DNA of 64,000 nucleotides from Mangifera indica (Eukaryota > Streptophyta > Magnoliopsida > Sapindales > Anacardiaceae): NCBI RefSeq assembly GCF_011075055.1, contig NC_058150.1:12863408-12927407 (forward strand). Direction: 5' to 3'. The notes below the pieces were generated by a model. That model was not told where the DNA came from. It saw only the letters and a list, made by a program, of their open reading frames with translations, and made no database searches. A program made the position numbers and the translations under genes. Below are positions 1-9,864 of this stretch, piece after piece; the first letter of the stretch is position 1, and every line of letters starts with the position of its first letter.

Positions 1-38
1 TAAACGCTTAAAATTTTGCTTATTTTAATTAATTACCC
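1..38. mobile_element. Right terminus of a GTGC-type foldback element
   Basis: The first bases, ending in aattaattaccc, match the right terminal inverted repeat of the element at 18442-19275 (which ends ...attttaattaatatccc), including the shared 'ttaaaattttgc' stretch just inside. The rest of the copy lies outside the window. Confidence 0.6.
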
Positions 39-230
39 TTTTTTTTATTCTATTTCAATTTTTTTAAAATTTTTGTTGTTTTATTCAATTTTTTATTTAA
101 AAGAAATTGCTTGTGGGCTCCACCAATTTGGGTTGGGAATAATCTTTAAGATGGCAGGAGGGCTTGGTCCTATCTTAAAATTGAAGTGGGTTACAATGAG
201 ATTAAATGAGAGGAATATGTTTTTTTAAAG

Positions 231-1171
231 GGTCAAAAGACTTAGTCCTAACGAACTTTTACTCCATGTGTAAAAACCCTCAGCAAAGTTTTAAAAACTC
301 GACTATTTATTTATTATTCAATTTTTATTAAATTTTTTAGTTAGTTATATAGATAAAATCATTATTTTATTATTAATATTTAAATAAATAAAATTACATC
401 TCATTTTTCTCTTAGTTTAAAAAACTAATAATTTTTCTACCTAATAGTTTGAAAATTTGCATTTTCCCCCTAGAGTTTGATGTTTCCAAATTTGGCAACC
501 ACTTTACGAAGGTCGTCAACTACCCTTTCCACCACCTTTTTCCCTGATGGTTTCTTGATGTGAAAATCATCAAAAAGCAGACTAAAATTGTTGCCGACAT
601 TGCATAGACATTACACAGATATATGCAACATTACACAGATCTGTGCGACATTTGGTCATTTGTGCATCCTCTTGTGTGTTGGTCAAACAATGCACAAACA
701 TGTGAGTCATATCTATGCATCATCTAACCAACGCAAAAATGGTGGAACATCACACAAATCCATACAATGTCACACAAATCTATGTGACATTTGTGCAATG
801 TGGCCAACCATTTTAATAAACTTTTTTATTATTTTCACATCGAGAAACCATTAGAGAGAAAGATGGTGGGAAGGTCAATCAACGACCTTCCTAGAGTAGT
901 CACTATAATGGAGAAAAATCAAGCCCTTAGAGGAAAATACAACTTTTTTAATTTTTGGATAAAGAAAAATTATTAGTTTTTTAATCTAAGGGGTTAAAAT
1001 GAAATATAATTTTATTTTTTAATACTAATTATAAAATAATAATTTTACCCTGATAACTAACTGAAAACTTTTGTAAAAGTTAGATTATAAATAGGTATTT
1101 AAGTTTTTGAAACTTCACAGATTGATGCTTGGGATTAGACTAAAACTTGGGTGAGAATAAGTCTGTTGGCC
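231..1171. mobile_element. Mutator-like foldback element A (non-autonomous)
   Basis: The left end reads ggtcaaaagacttagtcc. The right end reads in reverse complement ggccaacagacttattctc, so the ends form imperfect terminal inverted repeats. The flanks tttttaaag (222-230) and ttttttaag (1172-1180) match at 8 of 9 positions, the 9-bp duplication size of Mutator-like elements. Inside, a C-rich stretch near 466 and its G-rich partner near 990 belong to longer subterminal inverted repeats shared with the elements at 46134 and 58708. No transposase is visible. Confidence 0.65.
588..830. repeat. Degenerate short repeats in the core of foldback element A
   Basis: Variants of acattacacagatctgtg and acatttgtgcaatg recur several times here, some inverted (for example gcacaaacatgtg). 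Spacing is irregular and units are diverged. The region is open in one frame for 88 codons, but this looks like a by-product of the repeat rather than a gene. Confidence 0.5.
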
Positions 1172-2348
1172 TTTTTTAAGTGATGGTGGGCCTAGAGACA
1201 AATTTTCATTCTTATTTTTATTTGAGTGTGGGCTTGAGGCTATCCTAACAAAGGTCTAGGTCGGCTTTTGAGTATAAATGTAATAATTCAAACTTTTAAA
1301 AATTTACTGATGTTGCATTGCTTGCCTAAACTTATGTGCTCATCAAGTGGAGACATACCTTGCTTTGACTTCCGCTCAAGTAAATAATTAAATCAAGTTT
1401 GACTCAACACAAATCAAGCCATAAGCAACTCATGAGCTACTTGTCTCATCTGTAGTCCTAAGTATCTATATATATAATTATGTGTACAAACAAATATTAC
1501 TAACTAGTCTAACTTATCCATACAAATTATAGTTATCAGTATTTTATGATATACAATATACATCCTATAATACGATATGATACAATATAGATAACACAGT
1601 GAATATATTATATGATATGATACATATTCTACAGTATAATACAAATTACAAACGTGGATTGATACACTTTATAGAGAAAATGATAATATATTAAGGTGTA
1701 TATGACATATTTTAAATTTTTAAGAGAATTTATGAAATTTTCCAAAATAATCACGTGTCAATTAAAAAAATTCTATTATTTTATTTTATAAAAATATATA
1801 TTATATGATGCGATATACAATATAAAAAATTAGGTTTTTTATGTACAATATAATACATAATTCAACTATCATGAATTACAAATTGAAATGATTACATATG
1901 ATTAAATTAGTAAATTTTGTTCATACATATACTATTACTTTGTATATTGCATGCTTTTATTATAATAATACCCTAGAATACACATGAGATCACTTTCCTA
2001 TTTTAATCCTTTAAAACAATTTTACCATAGGGTAAGCGAAAGAAAGGGAACCAAAACCAAAACTGTAGGTACTTGATTTTTCATTCCAATTTCTATTTGG
2101 AAATGGCTTTCCTCGAATAGGTTTTGATTCCCAATTTATGGAATCGGCCAACTCTGACCCGATTCTAATTCCACCTCATAAAAAATCGAAATTAAAACCA
2201 AAACCTATAAATAAATATTAAAAGTCTTCTAATTAATGTTTACTCAATTGGTAAATTCAAATATTGTTCAAATTAATACTTATTCTTTCAAATTGTTCAA
2301 TATTTTACATGGTTGAAAAAATAATCTTTTCCTTCTACATTAATTATG
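1172..2348. other. Intergenic, AT-rich
   Basis: No gene seen. 1530-1870 has many scattered variants of gatatgatacaatata, and 2040-2220 has repeated 'ccaaaacc' motifs with an inverted arrangement, probably decayed small transposons. Confidence 0.5.
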
Positions 2349-3278
2349 TACCAAACACCACTCATTGTCAAACTTTCACATTCTAAATTTCAAAAATTTA
2401 AATGTTTAATTATCAATTATTAAAATTAACAAAATCTGTTAAATTTAAAGATATAATTGTTATTTAACCAATAATATTTAAAAATATAAAATTTATCTAA
2501 TTTTCCTATCTAAATTTTTAAAACTAGCAAATTTTGTCCAAGATAAGTTTTAAAAACTTAACTATCCCCCCCCCCCCCCCCCCAGGGCTTTTTTTTCTTC
2601 CTTCTTCAACAATTGAAATCTGTTCGACCACAACCAATATTCTTTCTCCTTCGAAACTAAACATGTCTGCTCTTCCACCTAACAAAGACGAAGACAGTGC
2701 TCTTTGTCTAGTTCGACATTCGTTTGCTTTAGTTTCTCTTGAATCAAGAGTGACATGTTCAACACTCTTATTCAAATTCAATGCTCTAGTTTTGTTGACA
2801 AAAGAGCAAACAAATGTGTCACACTCAATTCAAATGAAAGTAGATGTTTGGGGGGAGAGTGCCAATGGACGAATAGCGTCGACTTCATCTTTGTTTGGGG
2901 GAATAGTAGACACATTCAGTTTTAACGAAATGAAATTCAAAATAAAGAGAAAAAAACTGACAAAGAAGATGTGTGGGAAGACGAAGTCGACCAATCAAAA
3001 TCTGGTTGTTAAAGAAGAAAGAAAAAAATTCTCAAGAGGAAAAAGTTAAGTTTTTAAAATTTAGATTGGAAAAAATTATTAATTTTTAAAATACAAAGGG
3101 GAAAACAAAATAAAATTTTATTTTTTTTAAATATTATTAATTAAATTATAATTATACTTTTAAATTGAATAAGTTTTGTTAACTTTAACAACTAATAAAT
3201 GAATATTTAGATTTTTAAAACTTAATAAATAAAATTTGATAATAGACAAAACATTATATAAAAATAGGTCTTTTGGTC
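2349..3278. mobile_element. Mutator-like foldback element B (degenerate), with poly-C tract
   Basis: This follows the same plan as elements A, C and D: a distal AT-rich arm, a C tract followed by 'agggctt', a unique core, and the mirror-image arm ending ttttggtc, which is close to the family terminus in reverse complement. The left end (about 2349, accaaacacc) and any target duplication are poorly preserved. The core (2590-3045) is open for 171 codons on the plus strand, starting through the poly-C/proline tract. I see no family in it. Confidence 0.45.
2567..2583. repeat. Homopolymer C tract
   Basis: A run of about 17 C at the inner edge of the left arm of foldback element B. A similar run sits at the same place in the element at 58708, so the tract looks like a family trait expanded from a shorter C-rich sequence. 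Confidence 0.85.
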
Positions 3279-3624
3279 TAATTGTAAATGTTTTTTATTT
3301 TTAACATTTACTTATTTGGTTTCATGGATTGTGGATGGTTAGCATGGTCAAATATAGTTGATTTCATGAAGCAATAATTTTCATGGTTATAGTAATAAAT
3401 ATTTAACAAATGTTCTTGCTTGCTTTTTGTTTGTACAATAGGTACTTATTAAAAAAAAAATTTAACAAATGTTAAATTCCAAAATGAAGCAATAACTTTA
3501 ATGGGTTTTTTTTTTTTTAAAGTAATAACTTTTATGGTTATCTTAACAAATATTTAACAAATGTTAAATTCTTATGTCATTTGATATAAGTTTTAAGAAT
3601 TTATCTAAAACCCGTAAAAATAGG

Positions 3625-4079
3625 AGGATATTAATTAAAATATGTACACAAATTTTTGCTTAAATATTTTAGGTAAACTTTAAGTAATTTTACTTTTCTA
3701 AGTAAATTTAATTTTGTTTTCAATGTTAATTATGTTAGATTTGATATATTTTTTTGACAATTTTTTCTTTCAAAGCATACTCTATATTTGATAAATCATG
3801 ATATGAAGGTTTAAACATTTATTTACAAATAGATTAATTTTTGGTATAATATAAATCAAAACGAAAAAATAAACATAAGTGTAAAGAATTGATACTAGTG
3901 CGAGCGGATACATGTGAGTATGTGCAAGTATGCACAAATATGTACAAGTGTGTGTAGATGTATTCGGATGCATGTGAATATGTGCAATTACGTGCAAGTA
4001 TAGGTGGATACATATAGGTACGTTCAGGTGTGTAAAGGTATGCACAAATGAGAAGAAATATGCACATCTGTACGTACTC

Positions 4080-4081
<2 letters not shown>
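3625..4081. mobile_element. GTGC-type foldback element, left half
   Basis: 3625-3720 aligns with the left terminal inverted repeat of the element at 18442 (ggatattaattaaaat, then 'ttttaggtaaac' and 'agtaattttacttt'). 3900-4075 is a core of alternating purine-pyrimidine words such as gtgcaagtatgcac. No right terminus is found past the (TA)n run, so this copy is truncated. Confidence 0.6.

Positions 4082-4134
<53 letters not shown>
4082..4134. repeat. (TA)n microsatellite
   Basis: About 26 uninterrupted TA units at the broken edge of the GTGC-type element. The overlapping 62-codon ORF is an artefact of the repeat. Confidence 0.9.
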
Positions 4135-4139
<5 letters not shown>

Positions 4140-4446
4140 TATTAATTCCAGGTTCAATGTCTATTTTAAGGAATTAGTCAATTTTGATTCCAATTTTTTA
4201 AATTTTTATAGGATATTCGAATTTACTTATTTTTAGATATATCATTAATAATATTAGAGAGGAATATGATTCAATTCGAAATTCAAAATTAAACAGTTAA
4301 ATTTTCTGAGCACGTACGGTCAATTTTTCATGGTTCACTAGATTCCAAAACAAAGATCGAATCTGACTTTTCCCATCATCATCATAGTCGGGAAAACACT
4401 TCAAACCAGTTTTCTTCCGTTCGTTTATAAACTCTTGGTGTCATCA
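4135..4446 (+). promoter_or_regulatory. Upstream region of the chimeric NLR
   Basis: AT-rich sequence with no gene. A TATA-like tttataaac lies at about 4424, only ~20 bp before the ATG at 4447, which is too close for an ordinary core promoter. The true promoter or a 5' exon is probably further upstream and is not identified. Confidence 0.25.
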
Positions 4447-5300
4447 ATGGCCGATCGAGTGGCGCTTGTCTTCGAGACGGTCTGCAACAGACTGGACTCC
4501 CACACTAAAGCTTTCTGGAACACCAAGCAACGGAAGCTGCTGCGTCTAAAACTGGAAGAAGTTCAAGATCTGCTAAATCAGGACAGACACCTCTTTGAAT
4601 TTGACGAAAAAATTCCGTCGGTGGCCTCACGATTCTCTGAACTTGAAGAAATTGCATATGGAGTCGATGAATTGATTGATGACTGGGAGCAATCTGAAAA
4701 GTCAAAAGGTAAAATCGAGCAACAGGTCCGGAGAATCGTTGTCCGATTGTTACGTGTCTTGGAATCGTTTCATAAACTTATTGCTGGTGAAGATGAAGAA
4801 ATTAGTGCAATTCCTGATGTGAGTTTTCCAGGATTAGGAGATTTTGTTGATCTTGAATTATTGCATTTTAATACTATAATTTCTTTGTTACTACGGAACG
4901 ATGAGCAAATTTTGCGTTTTATTCCTTTTGTGGGGATACATGGAGCTGAGAAGAGTACTCTTCTTGCTCAAAGAATTTACAATGATGAGATGGTGAATCT
5001 TATTTCCAATCTAGGGCTTGGGTTTCTGTTGGTGAAAATCTTGAAATCGATAAAATTGTAGAGGCAATAGTCAATGCTCGAAGCAGCGAGAATGTGTTAC
5101 CGCATAATAGATTCTTGCTTGTATTGGATGATGTTTCGGAAGCAGATGATATAAGATTGGAGAAATTAAAATCATGGTTAAAGAAGTGGTTATAAGTCGA
5201 GGGATCTTGTGTTTTAGTGACTACTCGGTTTAGACGTGTGGCTGATGTCATGGGGACAGTACCAGAGCAGCACTTGTCGTATTCTTCAATTGAAGTTCCT
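4447..5300 (+). other. Coiled-coil plus decayed NB fragment of the chimeric NLR
   Basis: The ATG at 4447 begins MADRVALVFETVCNRLD, an Rx-N/CC-type start, followed by a charged helical region with an acidic EDVID-like patch (YGVDELIDDWEQ). The P-loop reads GIHGAEKST, so the last glycine before the lysine of Walker A is replaced by Glu. A frameshift follows near 5005-5025. In the new frame I see an RNBS-A-like AWVSVGENLEIDKIVEAI, kinase-2 RFLLVLDDV, a stop at 5193-5195, and RNBS-B-like GSCVLVTTRFRRVADVM. No GLPL or MHD motif follows; the frame runs into the repeat stalk. Confidence 0.65.
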
Positions 5301-5725
5301 TTGCTTCGTCCAGCTCCAGGGCTTGAACATGAACAGGGTTTGGAACCTGTGGTATTAGACTCTGTAGGGATGGCATCAACTTCCAGAGGTAAAGATGAGT
5401 CGACTTCTGCTGTATCAGGTCACTTTGAGGTTAAGAGTGAGAGATTGCTGAGTGCTCTCGCAACATCTCCGGCACCAGAACCTGTGGTAATGGCTTCAAC
5501 TTCTGAAAGTAAAGATCCATGGCGTTCTGCTATTTTGGATTTTGAGGCTGAAAGTGAGAGAGTACAAGCTGCAGGTACATCTCTGACACAGGAAGCTGTC
5601 GCGTGGGCTTCATCTTGTGGAAGTAAATATGAGCCAACTTCTGCTGTGGCAGGTCACTTTGAGGTTCGGGATGAGAAAATAAAAGCTTCAGATACAACAT
5701 CTCTGACCTTTGGGTATCAGGCTCC
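5290..5725 (+). repeat. Three ~40-residue coding repeats in the NLR stalk
   Basis: The open frame holds three imperfect repeats, each built on EP/AVV..ASTS..K....SA...FE..SE. Examples are MASTSRGKDESTSAVSGHFE, then MASTSESKDPWRSAILDFE, then WASSCGSKYEPTSAVAGHFE. They are rich in Ser, Thr, Ala and Glu, so probably flexible. I do not recognise the family. The repeats sit between the decayed NB fragment and the captured ankyrin segment. Confidence 0.7.
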
Positions 5726-5738
5726 TACATCAAGCTTG

Positions 5739-5788
5739 GAGATTGTGGAAGAAGATGTGGTGCCATTTCCTCCACAAATAGGTAAACC
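5739..5788 (+). repeat. 50-bp direct repeat, left copy, at the edge of the ankyrin capture
   Basis: Positions 5739-5788 and 6899-6948 match at 48 of 50 bases, with the first 41 identical. Both encode EIVEEDVVPFPPQ in the reading frame. The pair brackets the ITN1-like segment exactly, as expected if the segment was inserted with duplication of its target. Confidence 0.95.
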
Positions 5789-6240
5789 TTCGCAGAGGTC
5801 ATCGACAGCTTCACCATCCCTTTTACGTTCTTCAGCAACAGCACCAGCTTTGGTCCTTTCCAACTCAGGTAAAAACATAGACCAAGCAGAAAAGAAGAAG
5901 TATGTGAAACAAGTAACAGGTCATCACAGTGACACTGAGCTGCATTTGGCTGCTCAGCGTGGAGATTTAGGAGCAGTTAAACAGATTCTTACTGACATAG
6001 ATTCCCAAATGGTGGATACCTTAAGTGGGGCTGATTTTGATGCAGAAGTTGCAGAGATAAGGGCATCAGTTGTGAATGAGGTGAATGACTTTGGGGAAAC
6101 TGCACTTTTTACAGCTGCTGATAAAGGGCATATAGAAGTTGTGAAGGAGTTGTTGAAGTATTTGACCAAAGAGGGTCTTACAAGGAAGAATAAGTCCATG
6201 CTTGATCCCTTGCATATTGCTGCAATCAGAGGGCATCATG

Positions 6241-6860
6241 GTAATTCTGTTATTCCATGCTTTTACTTTATGATGGGAAATTTGAGTATTCTAAAATAGC
6301 ATAAGGTTGAAAGGTTTAATTGTGCCTTGAGCTTTAATTGTGTCATAAGGAGTTTGGTATTTTAAACAATAAGGTGTTAGCTGGTTTACATTTTGTAGAC
6401 TTTATACAGTTATTCGCTTATCAGTTATGATAAGTAGCTTAATGGTTGCTGGGGGAAAGACTGTTAGTCTGTTTTGAAAATTCATAGTTAATATCTTTTC
6501 AAATACAATTATTAATGGAAAGGTTAGTAATTGCTATGGTACTTCTGTTATGAAAATTCATAACAGATATCTCTTCAAATACAATTATTAATGGAGAGGT
6601 CGCTAATTGCTATGGTACAATTTAAAGTTATAAGTTGTTATAATTAATGATTAGAAAATGTGCAAAGGTGTCTTTCTACTGATATCTTGTCCTCTGCTGG
6701 TGGAGTTTAGATTATGATTCCATTCTTTTTGTCCTTGGTTCTTTTTCAAGGATGATGGAGATGGTTTTTCTTTACTTTTGTGAGAAACATTACTGGTGGC
6801 AAAACTTTATCTTCTTACATGACTGGGGTGTCATACTAATAATTGTTCTTTTTGTTGCAG
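6241..6860 (+). other. Intron inside the captured ankyrin segment
   Basis: The donor gtaattctg follows ...GGGCATCATG, and the acceptor is tttttgttgcag before CAATTGTCC. A branch-point-like tactaat lies about 25 bp upstream of the acceptor. Splicing joins phase 1 to phase 1, making a GCA codon and the run GHHAIVQLLQDLDP. The unspliced frame hits a stop at 6297-6299. Confidence 0.8.
6476..6618 (+). repeat. Tandem duplication within the intron, period 76 bp
   Basis: gaaaattcata...aatacaattattaatgg...aattgctatggtac occurs at 6476 and again at 6552 with a few substitutions. It lies wholly within the intron. Confidence 0.85.
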
Positions 6861-6898
6861 CAATTGTCCAACTGTTACAAGATCTTGATCCCAGCTCA

Positions 6899-6948
6899 GA
6901 GATTGTGGAAGAAGATGTGGTGCCATTTCCTCCACAAATGGGTACACC
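6899..6948 (+). repeat. 50-bp direct repeat, right copy
   Basis: Partner of 5739-5788, offset 1160 bp, differing only at 6940 and 6945. It returns the reading frame to NLR sequence. Confidence 0.95.
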
Positions 6949-9864
6949 GCCAGCTCGTAAATCTGAAATTCAGATTGTATCTCTTGAAGCAAGAGAAAAG
7001 ATGCCATCTATTTATAACATGGAATCTGAGATTATACCTTCTCAAACTGAAGGAGAGCATAAGATGAAGTGCAGATTGAAGGCAAGTGCCCAGCAATCAG
7101 TTACGGTTGCCACAAAAGAAGCCATTGAAGTTGCAGTAGAACATCTCAACGTAGAAAATGAAATTTCAATGGAAGATCAGTTGTTGCAAGAATCAGTTTT
7201 ATTTGCAAAGAAATCAATTAAGACAACTGTACAGAAGATTTTCAGCCACATAAATAATGTTAGAACTACAAAAATTGCTGTTATTGGAACTGGTGGTATT
7301 GGAAAGACTACTGTGCTCAAGGCCTTGATCAACTTCCCAGGCACAAAAGGTATGTTTGATGTGGTAATTTCAGTGCCTGTTTCTAGATCTTGGAACACAA
7401 GAAAGGTCCAAACGAGGTTTTAAGACAGTTATCATTAGGTTGTGAGTATTCTGAAACTGATGCTGAAGTTGCAGAAAGATTATATAAAGTTCTGAAGGGG
7501 AAGAAGTTTTTGTTGATTTTGGATGATGTTTGGGAGCAGATTAATTTAGAGGCACTGGGTATTCCTGGTCCCAGTTCAGAAAATGGCTGCAAGATAGTAA
7601 TAGCATCCAGAAAGCGTGATGTTTGTCATGACATGAATTTGTTTAAGGTGGTTGAAGTAAAAAGTATCTCTTGGAAGGAAGCTAGGGAACTGTTCTATGA
7701 ACAAGTGAGTAGAGACATTCCACTGTCAGATGTCAAGTCCTTTGCTGAAACTATAGTTAAGGGCTGTGGTGGTTTGCCACTGCTGATTATTGTTACTGGA
7801 AGAGCCTTAGGAGAGAAAAATGATGTTTCCATATGGAAGGATGCTTCAAAAAAATTCTCACTGCATAAAACTTCTAGAAAATGTCAAATTGAAGATGTGC
7901 TCCAATTATTGAAATTCAGCTTTGACTAACTAAGTGATAATGATGTGAAGAGTTGTTTCCTCCACTGTGCTCTATTTTCAGAAGCTCAGGAGGTCAGTAT
8001 AAATAAATTCATAGAATATTGTATACAAGAAGGTTTAATCACTGGTGCTCAAGCTGATGCACATAGAAGGGGTCGTTATATAGTTGATATTCTTATACAT
8101 GCTTCATTTTTACAAGTTACTGAAGGTGGAAGTTCCATCAAAATGCATGATTTAATCAGAGATTTAGCATTAGGAATCATATCTTCAATGCCAAAAGATA
8201 TTCAGTTTCCGTTGGGAGCAGAAGGAATTCAGTTTCTGTTGAGTGCTTATTCAAGATCAATCGAACTACCTAATGCGGGAGGTAGTTCATCATCAAGATC
8301 ATTGAACATCCTTGAAAGCAGTAGATTGTGTATACCAGAAGGTAATCAATTTCTGTTGAGAGTTGGAGCAGGTCTAACAGAACCTCCTTTGACGGAAGAG
8401 TGGAAACAGGCCAAAATGATGTTTTTGAGTGATAATGAGTTATCCATGTTACCTGAGAAACCAAATTGCCCTGAACTTTTGGCATTGTTCTTACAAAGAA
8501 ACCGGTTGCTGAGAGTGATACCTCCATCCTTTTTTGACTGCATGACCTCTCTCAAAGTGTTGAATCTATCTGAGACTAGAATAAGGTCCTTGCCAGAGAG
8601 ACTGTTTAAGCTTAAAAACCTCCTAATTCTCATTGTATGTGATTGTAAACGTCTGTTTATGCTTCCCTCTGATGTTGGATCTCTTCTTTGTCTTGAGGTG
8701 CTTGATCTCCGAGGCACTAAAATTAAAGTTTTGCCTGATAAGATTGGTGAATTGACATCCCTGAAACGTTTGGCAGTGTCCTTCTATGGATCTATCGATG
8801 ACAGTGAATATGTTAAATTGCCATGTCATTTGATTTTGAGTGGCATTATATCAAAGTTGCGTAATTTGGACACCTTGAGTATTGTTCTTTATCCAGGGGA
8901 TGAAAGGTGGCATGAGGATGTCAAGTATGTCAAAACTGAAGTCAGCAAGTTGAAAAATTTGAAGTTTCTCTGTTTTCATTTCCCAGAAGTTGAGCATGTC
9001 CAAGAATTCCTCACAGAAAGCGAACCATGGAAGAAGAGACTCTTAACGGAGTTCAAGTTTGTGGTTGGCCGCAATGTCAAGAGTATTTCTTCTCAGGTCC
9101 CAGAGTATTTGGAATATGATTATAATCAGCAGGGTCAATGCTTGAGATTTGTAAATGGTGAAAAGAAACCTGATGAAGTTCTTCAAATATTAGCTCGCAG
9201 CACTGCTTTCTATTTGGATAATCATCTTGACATTGAGAGCCTTTCCAACTTTGGTGTTGGCAATATCAATGGGTTGAAGTTTTGTATAATAAGTGATTGC
9301 CCCAAGGTTAAAATGGTTGTGCATGTGGATGAAGTGAAAAAAGATACTAATACTGTTTTTCCTTTCCTAGAGACCTTAAGTATCCATCATTTGTGGAATT
9401 TAACAGCTATTTGGGAGGGGATTCTACCAGAACGAAGTTTTGCTCAGTTAAGAATTTTGTCACTGCATGGATGTCCAAAGATGGAGTATGTTTTTAGAAG
9501 TTCAATGATTCAGTATCTCTGTAAATTAGAGGAACTGATTATCGAAGATTGTCAAGCCATCGAACAAATCATATTCAATGATGAGATAGCAGATTCATGT
9601 TCTGTTTCACTTCCCAGTTTGAAGAAGTTAACACTTCACTATCTGCCTGGATTGATTACCATTTCGAGTAGTCCCTGGCCGCAATTAGAATATGTCAGCT
9701 TCTACTGTTGCCCAAACTTGAAGAAGATTGATGCTGATCCCAGGTTCAAAGATGTAATAATAAAGGCTGAGAAGAGTTGGTGGGATGCGTTAGAGTGGGA
9801 AGATGATGAATTGCGGTTGCACATTGAAAACTACTCCACCATTATTTTTCAAGATCATCTGTAA
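6949..9864 (+). other. NB-ARC and LRR part of the chimeric NLR (RPS2/At4g27190 type)
   Basis: P-loop GTGGIGKTT at about 7290-7315, RNBS-A FDVVISVPVSRSWNT, a one-base deletion near 7410, kinase-2 FLLILDDVWE, RNBS-B CKIVIASRKRDVC, GLPL-type CGGLPLLI, an in-frame TAA at 7927-7929 before RNBS-D SCFLHCALF, and the MHD motif KMHDLIRDLA. LRRs run from about 8430, such as LKVLNLSETRIRSLPERL and LCLEVLDLRGTKIKVLP, and the C-terminal part has the CPKM/CPNL-type repeats of this group. The last 639 codons (7945-9864) are open. All key nucleotide-binding motifs are intact by sequence, so damage is limited to one missing base and one nonsense change. Confidence 0.85.

Larger units (their letters stand above)
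5789..6898 (+). other. Captured ITN1-like ankyrin gene segment (two exons and an intron)
   Basis: The first exon encodes SSATAPALVLSNSGK, KKKYVKQVTGHHSDTELHLA, NDFGETALFTAADKGHIEVV and LDPLHIAAIRGHH. This is the N-terminal region of the ITN1 family (Arabidopsis At3g12360-like), membrane-anchored ankyrin proteins linked to salt and ABA responses. The second exon starts AIVQLLQDLDP, which continues the third ankyrin repeat as in ITN1, then passes straight into the repeated NLR linker. The remaining ankyrins and the C-terminal PGG/membrane domain of ITN1 are absent. Family identity rests on remembered sequence; the junctions are read directly. Confidence 0.8.
4447..9864 (+). pseudogene. Chimeric NLR: CC-NB fragment, repeat stalk, ITN1-like ankyrins, NB-ARC, LRR
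   Basis: One plus-strand locus reads as a fused immune-receptor gene. From the ATG at 4447 there is an Rx-N-like coiled coil, a partial NB domain with a decayed P-loop, a stalk with three ~40-residue repeats, a captured ITN1-like ankyrin segment with an intron (6241-6860), then a second NB-ARC with intact P-loop, kinase-2, GLPL and MHD motifs, and LRRs to the TAA at 9862-9864. Lesions seen: a frameshift near 5005-5025, an in-frame TAA at 5193-5195, a one-base deletion near 7410, and an in-frame TAA at 7927-7929. The span 5196-6240 joined to 6861-7421 is open. NLRs act in the cytoplasm as nucleotide-switched sensors of pathogen effectors. It could be one gene, or two adjacent NLRs plus an insertion. 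I favour a single chimeric locus, broken in this haplotype. Confidence 0.7.

Noticed and set aside
588..830. Possible CRISPR-like or tandem array
   Set aside because: Units are irregular and diverged, and the context is a plant foldback element.
2534..3049. A 171-codon plus-strand frame starting near a proline run
   Set aside because: The proline run is the poly-C tract of foldback element B. The rest is its core and matches no family.
4048..4236. 62-codon frame with a Tyr-Ile repeat
   Set aside because: Translation of the (TA)n microsatellite.
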